DNA of 64,000 nucleotides from Chrysogorgia sp. JL179-B06 (taxonomy: Eukaryota > Cnidaria > Anthozoa > Scleralcyonacea > Chrysogorgiidae): positions 2,772,501 through 2,836,500 of the forward strand of contig JAYKKM010000043.1 of NCBI GenBank assembly GCA_035772405.1, in the 5' to 3' direction. The position numbers were made by a program, and so were the translations under genes. This document shows, piece after piece, positions 9,546-23,355 of the stretch; position 1 is the first letter of the stretch; each line of letters opens with the position of its first letter. The notes beneath the pieces were generated by a model. That model worked only from the letters and a program-made list of their open reading frames with translations, searched no databases and was not told where the DNA came from.

Positions 9546-12500
9546 TGTTTCACTATAAAAGGTTGATGTTTCACTATAAAAGGTTGATGTTTCACTATAA
9601 AAGGTTGATGTTTCACTCTAAAAGGTTGATGTTTCACTCTAAAAGGTTGATGTTTCACTCTAAAAGGTTGATGTTTCACTCTAAAAGGTTGATGTTTCAC
9701 TCTAAAAGGTTGATGTTTCACTATAAAAGGTTGATGTTTCACTCTAAAAGGTTGATGTTTCACTCTAAAAGGTTGATGTTTCACTCTAAAAGGTTAATGT
9801 TTCACTCTAAAAGGTTGATGTTTCACTATAAAAGGTTGATGTTTCACTCTAAAAGGTTGATGTTTCACTATAAAAGGTTGATGTTTCACTCTAAAAGGTT
9901 GATGTTTCACTCTAAAAGGTTGATGTTTCACTATAAAAGGTTGATGTTTCACTATAAAAGGTTGATGTTTCACTATAAAAGGTTGATGTTTCACTCTAAA
10001 AGATTGATGTTTCACAATAAAAGGATGAGGTTTCACTCTAAAAGGTTGATGTTTCACTATAAAAGGTTGATGTTTCACTATAAAAGGTTGATGTTTCACT
10101 CTAAAAGGTTGATGTTTCACTATAAAAGGTTGATGTTTCACTCTAAAAGGTTGATGTTTCACTCTAAAAGGTTGATGTTTCACTATAAAAGGTTGATGTT
10201 TCACTCTAAAAGGTTGATGTTTCACTATAAAAGGTTGATGTTTCACTCTAAAAGGTTGATGTTTCACTCTAAAAGGTTTGATGTTTCACTATAAAAGGTT
10301 GATGTTTCACTATAAAAGGTTGATGTTTCACTATAAAAGGTTGATGTTTCACTCTAAAAGGTTGATGTTTCACTCTAAAAGGTTGATGTTTCACTCTAAA
10401 AGGTTAATGTTTCACTCTAAAAGGTTGATGTTTTCACTATAAAAGGTTGATGTTTCACTCTAAAAGGTTGATGTTTCACTATAAAAGGTTGATGTTTCAC
10501 TCTAAAAGGTTGATGTTTCACTCTAAAAGGTTGATGTTTCACTCTAAAAGGTTGATGTTTCACTATAAAAGGTTGATGTTTCACTATAAAAGGTTGATGT
10601 TTCACTATAAAAGGTTGATGTTTCACTATAAAAGGTTGATGTTTCACTCTAAAAGGTTGATGTTTCACTCTAAAAGGTTAATGTTTCACTCTAAAAGGTT
10701 GATGTTTCACTCTAAAAGGTTAATGTTTCACTCTAAAAGGTTGATGTTTCACTATAAAAGGTTGATGTTTCACTATAAAAGGTTGATGTTTCACTATAAA
10801 AGGTTGATGTTTCACTCTAAAAGGTTGATGTTTCACTATATAAAAGGTTGATGTTTCACTCTAAAAGGTTGATGTTTCACTCTAAAAGGTTAATGTTTCA
10901 CTCTAAAAGGTTGATGTTTCACTATAAAAGGTTGATGTTTCACTCTAAAAGGTTGATGTTTCACTATAAAAGGTTGATGTTTCACTCTAAAAGGTTGATG
11001 TTTCACTCTAAAAGGTTGATGTTTCACTCTAAAGGTTGATGTTTCACTATAAAAGGTTGATGTTTCACTATAAAAGGTTGATGTTTCACTCTAAAAGGTT
11101 GATGTTTCACTCTAAAAGGTTGATATTTCACTCTAAAAGGTTGATGTTTCACTCTCAAAGGTTAATGTTTCACTCTAAAAGGTTGATGTTTCACTATAAA
11201 AGGTTGATGTTTCACTCTAAAAGGTTGATGTTTCACTATAAAAGGTTGATGTTTCACTCTAAAAGGTTGATGTTTCACTCTAAATGGTTGATGTTTCACT
11301 CTAAAAGGTTGATGTTTCACTATAAAAGGTTGATGTTTCACTCTAAAAGGTTGATGTTTCACTCTAAAAGGTTGATGTTTCACTCTAAAAGGTTAATGTT
11401 TCACTCTAAACGGTTGATGTTTCACTATAAAAGGTTGATGTTTCACTATAAAAGGTTGATGTTTCACTATAAAAGGTTGATGTTTCACTATAAAAGGTTG
11501 ATGTTTCACTATAAAAGGTTGATGTTTCACTATAAAAGGTTGATGTTTCACTCTTAAAGGTTGATGTTTCACTATATAAAAGGTTGATGTTTCACTCTAA
11601 AAGGTTGATGTTTCACTAGTATAAAAGGTTGATGTTTCACTATAAAAGGTTGATGTTTCACTATAAAAGGTTGATGTTTCACTATAAAAGGTTGATGTTT
11701 CACTCTAAAAGGTTGATGTTTCACTCTAAAAGGTTGATGTTTCACTCTAAAAGGTTGATGTTTCACTCTAAAAGGTTGATGTTTCACTCTAAAAGGTTGA
11801 TGTTTCACTCTAAAAGGTTGATGTTTCACTCTAAAAGGTTAATGTTTCACTCTAAAAGGTTGATGTTTCACTATAAAAGGTTGATGTTTCACTCTAAAAG
11901 GTTGATGTTTCACTCTAAAAGGTTGATGTTTCACTCTAAAAAGGTTGATGTTTCACTCTAAAAGGTTGATGTTTCACTCTAAAAGGTTGATGTTTCACTA
12001 TAAAAGGTTGATGTTTCACTCTGAAAGGTTGATGTTTCACTCTAAAAGGTTGATGTTTCACTCTAAAAGGTTGATGTTTCACTCTAAAAGGTTGATGTTT
12101 CACTCTAAAAGTTTGATGTTTCACTCTAAAAGGTTGATGTTTCACTCTAAAAGGTTGATGTTTCACTATAAAAGGTTGATGTTTCACTCTAAAAGGTTGA
12201 TGTTTCACTCTAAAAGGTTGATGTTTCACTCTAAAAGGTTGATGTTTCACTCTAAAAGGTTAATGTTTCACTCTAAAAGGTTGATGTTTCACTCTAAAAG
12301 GTTGATGTTTCACTCTAAAAGGTTGATGTTTCACTCTAAAAGGTTGATGTTTCACTCTAAAAGGTTGATGTTTCACTCTAAAAGGTTGATGTTTCACTAT
12401 AAAAGGTTGATGTTTCACTATAAAAGGTTGATGTTTCACTCTAAAAGGTTGATGTTTCACTCTAAAAGGTTGATGTTTCACTCTAAAAGTTTGATGTTTC

Positions 12501-12841
12501 ACTCTAAAAGGTTGATGTTTCACTCTAAAAGGTTGATGTTTCACTCTAAAAGGTTGATGTTTCACTATAAAAGGTTGATGTTTCACTATAAAAGGTTGAT
12601 GTTTCACTATAAAAGGTTGATGTATCACTATAAAAGGTTGATGTTTCACTCTAAAAGGTTGATGTTTCACTCTAAAAGGTTGATGTTTCACTCTAAAAGG
12701 TTGATGTTTCACTCTAAAAGGTTGATGTTTCACTCTAAAAGGTTGATGTTTCACTCTAAAAGGTTGATGTTTCACTATAAAAGGTTGATGTTTCACTATA
12801 AAAGGTTGATGTTTCACTATAAAAGGTTGATGTTTCACTCT

Positions 12842-13310
12842 AAGAGGTTGATGTTTCACTCTAAAAGGTTGATGTTTCCCTCTAAAAGGTTGATGTTTCC
12901 CTCTAAAAGGTTGATGTTTCACTCTAAAAGGTTGATGTTTCACTATAAAAGGTTGATGTTTCACTCTAAAAGGTTGATGTTTCACTCTAAAAGGTTGATG
13001 TTTCACTCTAAAAGGTTAATGTTTCACTCTAAAAGGTTGATGTTTCACTATAAAAGGTTGATGTTTCACTCTAAAAGGTTGATGTTTCACTATAAAAGGT
13101 TGATGTTTCACTCTAAAAGGTTGATGTTTCACTCTAAAAGGTTGATGTTTCACTCTAAAAGGTTGATGTTTCACTATAAAAGGTTGATGTTTCACTATAA
13201 AAGGTTGATGTTTCACTATAAAAGGTTGATGTTTCACTCTAAGAGGTTGATGTTTCACTCTAAAAGGTTGATGTTTCCCTCTAAAAGGTTGATGTTTCCC
13301 TCTAAAAGGT
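12842..13310 (+). repeat. 19-unit (399-bp) higher-order repeat in satellite
   Basis: An AAGAGG unit, a normal unit and a doublet with TTTCCCTC occur at 12842-12905 and again at 13241-13304. The offset is exactly 399 bp, or 19 units. Flanking runs of three A-state units match too. This is a local higher-order repeat from duplication of a 19-unit segment. Confidence 0.85.
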
Positions 13311-14017
13311 TGATGTTTCACTATAAAAGGTTGATGTTTCACTATAAAAGGTTGATGTTTCACTCTAAAAGGTTGATGTTTCACTCTAAAAGGTTGATGT
13401 TTCACTCTAAAAGGTTAATGTTTCACTCTAAAAGGTTGATGTTTCACTCTAAAAGGTTGATGTTTCACTCTAAAAGGTTGATGTTTCACTCTAAAAGGTT
13501 GATGTTTCACTCTAAAAGGTTGATGTTTCACTCTAAAAGGTTGATGTTTCACTCTAAAAGGTTGATGTTTCACTCTAAAAGGTTGATGTTTCACTATAAA
13601 AGGTTGATGTTTCACTCTAAAAGGTTGATGTTTCACTCTAAAAGGTTGATGTTTCACTCTAAAAGGTTGATGTTTCACTCTAAAAGGTTGATGTTTCACT
13701 CTAAAAGGTTGATGTTTCACTCTAAAAGGTTGATGTTTCACTATAAAAGGTTGATGTTTCACTCTAAAAGGTTAATGTTTCACTCTAAAAGGTTAATGTT
13801 TCACTATAAAAGGTTGATGTTTCACTATAAAAGGTTGATGTTTCACTATAAAAGGTTGATGTTTCACTATAAAAGGTTGATGTTTCACTCTAAAAGGTTG
13901 ATGTTTCACTCTAAAAGGTTGATGTTTCACTCTAAAAGGTTGATGTTTCACTCTAAAAGGTTGATGTTTCACTCTAAAAGGTTGATGTTTCACTCTAAAA
14001 GGTTGATGTTTCACTCT

Positions 14018-14520
14018 AAAACGTTGATGTTTCACTCTAAAACGTTGATGTTTCACTCTAAAACGTTGATGTTTCACTCTAAAACGTTGATGTTTCACTC
14101 TAAAAGGTTGATGTTTCACTATAAAAGGTTGATGTTTCACTCTAAAAGGTTGATGTTTCACTCTAAAAGGTTGATGTTTCACTCTAAAAGGTTGATGTTT
14201 CACTCTAAAACGTTGATGTTTCACTATAAAAGGTTGATGTTTCACTCTAAAACGTTGATGTTTCACTCTAAAAGGTTGATGTTTCACTATAAAAGGTTGA
14301 TGTTTCACTATAAAAGGTTGATGTTTCACTCTAAAAGGTTGATGTTTCACTATAAAAGGTTGATGTTTCACTCTAAAAGGTTGATGTTTCACTATAAAAG
14401 GTTGATGTTTCACTATAAAAGGTTGATGTTTCACTATAAAAGGTTGATGTTTCACTCTAAAAGTTTGATGTTTCACTCTAAAAGGTTGATGTTTCACTCT
14501 AAAAGGTAAATGTTTCACTC
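14018..14520 (+). repeat. AAAACG-quartet module (copy 1)
   Basis: Four consecutive AAAACG units start here. They are followed by the ordered markers AAAACG, AAAACG, AAAGTTTG and GGTAAATG (aaaagg of the last at 14501). The same order occurs at 17398-17900, about 3,380 bp downstream, which shows duplication of a segment longer than 500 bp. Confidence 0.8.
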
Positions 14521-17397
14521 TAAAAGGTTGATGTTTCACTCTAAAAGGTTGATGTTTCACTATAAAAGGTTGATGTTTCACTATAAAGGTTGATGTTTCA
14601 CTCTAAAAGGTTGATGTTTCACTCTAAAAGGTTGATGTTTCACTCTAAAAGGTTGATGTTTCACTCTAAAAGGTTGATGTTTCACTATAAAAGGTTGATG
14701 TTTCACTCTAAAAGGTTGATGTTTCACTATAAAAGGTTGATGTTTCACTATAAAAGGTTGATGTTTCACTCTGAAAGGTTGATGTTTCACTCTAAAACGT
14801 TGATGTTTCACTATAAAAGGTTGATGTTTCACTCTAAAACGTTGATGTTTCACTCTAAAAGGTTGATGTTTCACTATAAAAGGTTGATGTTTCACTCTAA
14901 AAGGTTGATGTTTCACTCTAAAAGGTTGATGTTTCACTATAAAAGGTTGATGTTTCACTCTAAAAGGTTGATGTTTCACTCTAAAAGGTTGATGTTTCAC
15001 TCTAAAAGGTTAATGTTTCACTCTAAAAGGTTGATGTTTACTCTAAAAGTTGATGTTTCACTATAAAAGGTTGATGTTTCACTATAAAAGGTTGATGTTT
15101 CACTATAAAAGGTTGATGTTTCACTATAAAAGGTTGATGTTTCACTATAAAAGGTTGATGTTTCACTATAAAAGGTTGATGTTTCACTCTAAAAGGTTGA
15201 TGTTTCACTATAAAAGGTTGATGTTTCACTCTAAAAGGTTGATGTTTCACTATAAAAGGTTGATGTTTCACTATAAAAGGTTGATGTTTCACTATAAAAG
15301 GTTGATGTTTCACTCTAAAAGGTTGATGTTTCACTATAAAAGGTTGATGTTTCACTCTAAAAGGTTGATGTTTCACTCTAAAAGGTTGATGTTTCACTAT
15401 AAAAGGTTGATGTTTCACTATAAAAGGTTGATGTTTCACTCTAAAAGGTTGATGTTTCACTCTAAAAGGTTGATGTTTCACTCTAAAAGGTTGATGTTTC
15501 ACTCTAAAAGGTTGATGTTTCACTCTAAAAGGTTGATGTTTCACTCTAAAAGGTTGATGTTTCACTATAAAAGGTTGATGTTTCACTATAAAGGTTGATG
15601 TTTCACTCTAAAAGGTTGATGTTTCACTATAAAAGGTTGATGTTTCACTCTAAAAGGTTGATGTTTCACTCTAAAAGGTTGATGTTTCACTATAAAAGGT
15701 TGATGTTTCACTATAAAAGGTTGATGTTTCACTATAAAAGGTTGATGTTTCACTCTAAAAGGTTGATGTTTCACTCTAAAAGGTTGATGTTTCACTCTAA
15801 AAGGTTGATGTTTCACTCTAAAAGGTTGATGTTTCACTCTAAAAGGTTAGTTGATGTTTCACTCTAAAAGGTTGATGTTTCACTCTAAAACGTTGATGTT
15901 TCACTCTAAAAGGTTGATGTTTCACTATAAAAGGTTGATGTTTCACTATAAAAGGTTGATGTTTCACTCTAAAAGGTTGATGTTTCACTATAAAAGGTTG
16001 ATGTTTCACTCTAAAAGGTGATGTTTCACTATAAAAGGTTGATGTTTCACTATAAAAGGTTGATGTTTCACTATAAAAGGTTGATGTTTCACTCTAAAAG
16101 GTTGATGTTTCACTCTAAAAGGTTGATGTTTCACTCTAAAAGGTTGATGTTTCACTCTAAAAGGTTGATGTTTCACTCTAAAAGGTTGATGTTTCACTAT
16201 AAAAGGTTGATGTTTCACTAAAAGGTTGATGTTTCACTCTAAAAGGTTGATGTTTCACTCTAAAAGGTTGATGTTTCACTCTAAAAGGTTGATGTTTCAC
16301 TCTAAAAGGTTGATGTTTCACTATAAAAGGTTGATGTTTCACTCTAAAAGGTTGATGTTTCACTCTAAAAGGTTGATGTTTCACTCTAAAAGGTTGATGT
16401 TTCACTCTAAAAGGTTGATGTTTCACTCTAAAAGGTTGATGTTTCACTCTAAAAGGTTGATGTTTCACTCTAAAAGGTTGATGTTTCACTCTAAAACGTT
16501 GATGTTTCACTATAAAAGGTTGATGTTTCACTCTAAAAGGTTGATGTTTCACTATAAAAGGTTGATGATTCACTCTAAAAGGTTGATGTTTCACTCTAAA
16601 AGGTTGATGTTTCACTATAAAAGGTTGATGTTTCACTATAAAAGGTTGATGTTTCACTATAAAAGGTTGATGTTTCACTCTAAAAGGTTGATGTTTCACT
16701 CTAAAAGGTTGATGTTTCACTCTAAAAGGTTGATGTTTCACTCTAAAAGGTTGATGTTTCACTCTAAAAGGTTAATGTTTCACTCTAAAAGGTTGATGTT
16801 TCACTCTAAAACGTTGATGTTTCACTCTAAAAGGTTGATGTTTCACTATAAAAGGTTGATGTTTCACTATAAAAGGTTGATGTTTCACTCTAAAAGGTTG
16901 ATGTTTCACTATAAAAGGTTGATGTTTCACTCTAAAAGGTTGATGTTTCACTATAAAAGGTTGATGTTTCACTATAAAAGGTTGATGTTTCACTATAAAA
17001 GGTTGATGTTTCACTCTAAAAGGTTTGATGTTTCACTCTAAAAGGTTGATGTTTCACTCTAAAAGGTTAATGTTTCACTCTAAAAGGTTGATGTTTCACT
17101 CTAAAAGGTTGATGTTTCACTATAAAAGGTTGATGTTTCACTATAAAAGGTTGATGTTTCACTCTAAAAGGTTGATGTTTCACTCTAAAAGGTTGATGTT
17201 TCACTCTAAAAGGTTGATGTTTCACTCTAAAAGGTTGATGTTTCACTATAAAAGGTTGATGTTTCACTCTAAAAGGTTGATGTTTCACTCTAAAAAGGTT
17301 GATGTTTCACTCTAAAAGGTTGATGTTTCACTCTAAAAGGTTGATGTTTCACTCTAAAAGGTTGATGTTTCACTCTAAAAGGTTGATGTTTCACTCT

Positions 17398-17900
17398 AAA
17401 AACGTTGATGTTTCACTCTAAAACGTTGATGTTTCACTCTAAAACGTTGATGTTTCACTCTAAAACGTTGATGTTTCACTCTAAAAGGTTGATGTTTCAC
17501 TAAAAAGGTTGATGTTTCACTCTAAAAGGTTGATGTTTCACTCTAAAAGGTTGATGTTTCACTCTAAAAGGTTGATGTTTCACTCTAAAACGTTGATGTT
17601 TCACTATAAAGGTTGATGTTTCACTCTAAAACGTTGATGTTTCACTCTAAAAGGTTGATGTTTCACTATAAAAGGTTGATGTTTCACTATAAAAGGTTGA
17701 TGTTTCACTCTAAAAGGTTGATGTTTCACTATAAAAGGTTGATGTTTCACTCTAAAAGGTTGATGTTTCACTATAAAAGGTTGATGTTTCACTATAAAAG
17801 GTTGATGTTTCACTATAAAAGGTTGATGTTTCACTCTAAAAGTTTGATGTTTCACTCTAAAAGGTTGATGTTTCACTCTAAAAGGTAAATGTTTCACTCT
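17398..17900 (+). repeat. AAAACG-quartet module (copy 2)
   Basis: Second copy of the module at 14018-14520. The GGTAAATG unit starts at 17880. Further GGTAAATG units lie at 19455, 34296 and 35873, each with AAAGTTTG two units before or a related context, so the end of this module has spread to five places in the array. Confidence 0.8.
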
Positions 17901-20900
17901 AAAAGGTTGATGTTTCACTCTAAAAGGTTGATGTTTCACTATAAAAGGTTGATGTTTCACTATAAAAGGTTGATGTTTCACTCTAAAAGGTTGATGTTTC
18001 ACTCTAAAAGGTTGATGTTTCACTCTAAAAGGTTGATGTTTCACTCTAAAAGGTTGATGTTTCACTATAAAAGGTTGATGTTTCACTCTAAAAGGTTGAT
18101 GTTTCACTATAAAAGGTTGATGTTTCACTCTAAAAGGTTGATGTTTCACTCTAAAACGTTGATGTTTCACTATAAAAGGTTGATGTTTCACTCTAAAACG
18201 TTGATGTTTCACTCTAAAAGGTTGATGTTTCACTATAAAAGGTTGATGTTTCACTCTAAAAGGTTGATGTTTCACTCTAAAAGGTTGATGTTTCACTAAA
18301 AAGGTTGATGTTTCACTCTAAAAGGTTGATGTTTCACTCTAAAAGGTTGATGTTTCACTCTAAAAGGTTAATGTTTCACTCTAAAAGGTTGATGTTTCAC
18401 TCTAAAAGGTTGATGTTTAACTATAAAAGGTTGATGTTTCACTATAAAAGGTTGATGTTTCACTATAAAAAAGGTTGATGTTTCACTATAAAAGGTTGAT
18501 GTTTCACTATAAAAGGTTGATGTTTCACTCTAAAAGGTTGATGTTTCACTATAAAAGGTTGATGTTTCACTCTAAAAGGTTGATGTTTCACTATAAAAGG
18601 TTGATGTTTCACTATAAAAGGTTGATGTTTCACTATAAAAGGTTGATGTTTCACTCTAAAAGGTTGATGTTTCACTATAAAAGGTTGATGTTTCACTCTA
18701 AAAGGTTGATGTTTCACTCTAAAAGGTTGATGTTTCACTATAAAAGGTTGATGTTTCACTATAAAAGGTTGATGTTTCACTCTAAAAGGTTGATGTTTCA
18801 CTCTAAAAGGTTGATGTTTCACTCTAAAAGGTTGATGTTTCACTCTAAAAGGTTGATGTTTCACTCTAAAAGGTTGATGTTTCACTCTAAAAGGTTGATG
18901 TTTCACTATAAAAGGTTGATGTTTCACTCTAAAAGGTTGATGTTTCACTATAAAAGGTTGATGTTTCACTCTAAAAGGTTGATGTTTCACTCTAAAAGGT
19001 TGATGTTTCACTATAAAAGGTTGATGTTTCACTATAAAAGGTTGATGTTTCACTATAAAAGGTTGATGTTTCACTCTAAAAGGTTGATGTTTCACTCTAA
19101 AAGGTTGATGTTTCACTCTAAAAGGTTGATGTTTCACTCTAAAAGGTTGATGTTTCACTCTAAAAGGTTAATGTTTCACTCTAAAAGGTTGATGTTTCAC
19201 TCTAAAACGTTGATGTTTCACTCTAAAAGGTTGATGTTTCACTATAAAAGGTTGATGTTTCACTATAAAAGGTTGATGTTTCACTCTAAAAGGTTGATGT
19301 TTCACTATAAAAGGTTGATGTTTCACTCTAAAAGGTGATGTTTCACTATAAAAGGTTGATGTTTCACTATAAAAGGTTGATGTTTCACTATAAAAGGTTG
19401 ATGTTTCACTCTAAAAGTTTGATGTTTCACTCTAAAAGGTTGATGTTTCACTCTAAAAGGTAAATGTTTCACTCTAAAAGGTTGATGTTTCACTCTAAAA
19501 GGTTGATGTTTCACTATAAAAGGTTGATGTTTCACTATAAAAGGTTGATGTTTCACTCTAAAAGGTTGATGTTTCACTCTAAAAGGTTGATGTTTCACTC
19601 TAAAAGGTTGATGTTTCACTCTAAAAGGTTGATGTTTCACTATAAAAGGTTGATGTTTCACTCTAAAAGGTTGATGTTTCACTATAAAAGGTTGATGTTT
19701 CACTCTAAAAGGTTGATGTTTCACTCTAAAAGGTTGATGTTTCACTATAAAAGGTTGATGTTTCACTCTAAAACGTTGATGTTTCACTCTAAAAGGTTGA
19801 TGTTTCACTATAAAAGGTTGATGTTTCACTCTAAAAGGTTGATGTTTCACTCTAAAAAGGTTGATGTTTCACTCTAAAAGGTTGATGTTTCACTCTAAAA
19901 GGTTGATGTTTCACTATAAAAGGTTGATGTTTCACTCTAAAAGGTTGATGTTTCACTCTAAAAGGTTGATGTTTCACTATAAAAGGTTGATGTTTCACTA
20001 TAAAAGGTTGATGTTTCACTATAAAAAGGTTGATGTTTCACTCTAAAAGGTTGATGTTTCACTCTAAAAGGTTGATGTTTCACTCTAAAAGGTTAATGTT
20101 TCACTCTAAAAGGTTGATGTTTCACTCTAAAAGGTTGATGTTTCACTATAAAAGGTTGATGTTTCACTATAAAAGGTTGATGTTTCACTATAAAAGGTTG
20201 ATGTTTCACTATAAAAGGTTGATGTTTCACTATAAAAGGTTGATGTTTCACTCTAAAAGGTTGATGTTTCACTATAAAAGGTTGATGTTTCACTCTAAAA
20301 GGTTGATGTTTCACTATAAAAGGTTGATGTTTCACTATAAAAGGTTGATGTTTCACTATAAAAGGTTGATGTTTCACTATAAAAGGTTGATGTTTCACTA
20401 TAAAAGGTTGATGTTTCACTATAAAAGGTTGATGTTTCACTATAAAAGGTTGATGTTTCACTATAAAAGGTTGATGTTTCACTCTAAAAGGTTGATGTTT
20501 CACTCTAAAAGGTTGATGTTTCACTATAAAAGGTTGATGTTTCACTATAAAAGGTTGATGTTTCACTCTAAAAGGTTGATGTTTCACTCTAAAAGGTTGA
20601 TGTTTCACTCTAAAAGGTTGATGTTTCACTATAAAAGGTTGATGTTTACTCTAAAAGGTTGATGTTTCACTCTAAAAGGTTGATGTTTCACTATAAAAGG
20701 TTGATGTTTCACTCTAAAAGGTTGATGTTTCACTCTAAAAGGTTGATGTTTCACTATAAAAGGTTGATGTTTCACTCTAAAAGGTTGATGTTTCACTATA
20801 AAAGGTTGATGTTTCACTCTAAAAGGTTGATGTTTCACTCTAAAAGGTTGATGTTTCACTATAAAAGGTTGATGTTTCACTCTAAAAGGTTGATGTTTCA

Positions 20901-23001
20901 CTCTAAAAGGTTGATGTTTCACTATAAAAGGTTGATGTTTCACTCTAAAAGGTTGATGTTTCACTCTAAAAGGTTGATGTTTCACTCTAAAAGGTTGATG
21001 TTTCACTATAAAAGGTTGATGTTTCACTCTAAAAGGTTGATGTTTCACTCTAAAAGGTTGATGTTTCACTATAAAAGGTTGATGTTTCACTATAAAAGGT
21101 TGATGTTTCACTATAAAAGGTTGATGTTTCACTCTAAAAGGTTGATGTTTCACTCTAAAAGGTTGATGTTTCACTCTAAAAGGTTAATGTTTCACTCTAA
21201 AAGGTTGATGTTTCACTCTAAAAGGTTGATGTTTCACTATAAAAGGTTGATGTTTCACTATAAAAGGTTGATGTTTCACTATAAAAGGTTGATGTTTCAC
21301 TCTAAAAGGTTGATGTTTCACTCTAAAAGGTTGATGTTTCACTCTAAAAGGTTGATGTTTCACTATAAAAGGTTGATGTTTCACTCTAAAAGGTTGATGT
21401 TTCACTATAAAAGGTTGATGTTTCACTATAAAAGGTTGATGTTTCACTATAAAAGGTTGATGTTTCACTATAAAAGGTTGATGTTTCACTCTAAAAGGTT
21501 GATGTTTCACTCTAAAAGGTTGATGTTTCACTCTAAAAGGTTGATGTTTCACTCTAAAAGGTTGATGTTTCACTCTAAAAGGTTGATGTTTCACTCTAAA
21601 AGGTTGATGTTTCACTATAAAAGGTTGATGTTTCACTATAAAAGGTTGATGTTTCACTCTAAAAGGTTGATGTTTCACTCTAAAAGGTTGATGTTTCACT
21701 CTAAAAGGTTGATGTTTCACTCTAAAAGGTTGATGTTTCACTCTAAAAGGTTGATGTTTCACTCTAAAAGGTTGATGTTTCACTATAAAAGGTTGATGTT
21801 TCACTCTAAAAGGTTGATGTTTCACTCTAAAAGGTTGATGTTTCACTCTAAAAGGTTGATGTTTCACTCTAAAAGGTTGATGTTTCACTCTAAAAGGTTG
21901 ATGTTTCACTATAAAAGGTTGATGTTTCACTATAAAAGGTTGATGTTTCACTCTAAAAAGGTTGATGTTTCACTCTAAAAGGTTGATGTTTCACTCTAAA
22001 ACGTTGATGTTTCACTCTAAAAGGTTGATGTTTCACTATAAAAGGTTGATGTTTCACTCTAAAAGGTTGATGTTTCACTATAAAAGGTTGATGTTTCACT
22101 CTAAAAGGTTGATGTTTCACTCTAAAAGGTTGATGTTTCACTCTAAAAGGTTGATGTTTCACTCTAAAAGGTTGATGTTTCACTATAAAAGGTTGATGTT
22201 TCACTATAAAAGGTTGATGTTTCACTATAAAAGGTTGATGTTTCACTCTAAAAGGTTGATGTTTCACTCTAAAAGGTTGATGTTTCACTCTAAAAGGTTA
22301 ATGTTTCACTCTAAAAAGGTTGATGTTTCACTATAAAAGGTTGATGTTTCACTCTAAAAGGTTGATGTTTCACTATAAAAGGTTGATGTTTCACTCTAAA
22401 AGGTTGATGTTTCACTCTAAAAGGTTGATGTTTCACTATAAAAGGTTGATGTTTCACTATAAAAGGTTGATGTTTCACTATAAAAGGTTGATGTTTCACT
22501 CTAAAAGGTTGATGTTTCACTCTAAAAGGTTGATGTTTCACTCTAAAAGGTTGATGTTTTCACTCTAAAAGGTTGATGTTTCACTCTAAAAGGTTGATGT
22601 TTCACTATAAAAGGTTGATGTTTCACTCTAAAAGGTTGATGTTTCACTATAAAGGTTGATGTTTCACTCTAAAAGGTTGATGTTTCACTCTAAAAGGTTG
22701 ATGTTTCACTATAAAGGTTGATGTTTCACTATAAAAGGTTGATGTTTCACTATAAAAGGTTGATGTTTCACTCTAAAAGGTTGATGTTTCACTCTAAAAG
22801 GTTGATGTTTCACTCTAAAAGGTTGATGTTTCACTCTAAAAGGTTGATGTTTCACTATAAAAGGTTGATGTTTCACTATAAAAGGTTGATGTTTCACTAT
22901 AAAAGGTTGATGTTTCACTATAAAAGGTTGATGTTTCACTATAAAAGGTTGATGTTTCACTATAAAAGGTTGATGTTTCACTCTAAAAGGTTGATGTTTC
23001 A

Positions 23002-23355
23002 CTATATAAAAGGTTGATGTTTCACTCTAAAAGGTTGATGTTTCACTCTAAAAAGGTTGATGTTTTCACTATAAAAGGTTGATGTTTCACTATAAAAGGT
23101 TGATGTTTCACTATAAAAGGTTGATGTTTCACTATAAAAGGTTGATGTTTCACTCAAAAAGGTTGATGTTTCACTCAAAAAGGTTGATGTTTCACTCTAA
23201 AAGGTTGATGTTTCACTCTAAAAGGTTGATGTTTCACTCTAAAAGGTGATGTTTCACTATAAAAGGTTGATGTTTCACTCTAAAAGGTTGATGTTTCACT
23301 CTAAAAGGTTGATGTTTCACTCTAAAAAGGTTGATGTTTCACTATAAATGGTTGA
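23002..23355 (+). repeat. Copied block inside satellite (right copy)
   Basis: Partner of 9191-9545 with the same order of markers (CTATATAAAA at 23002, CACTCAAAAA at 23151, ATAAATGG about 23344). It has extra single-base insertions (AAAAAGG, TTTTCAC) not present in the left copy. Confidence 0.8.
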
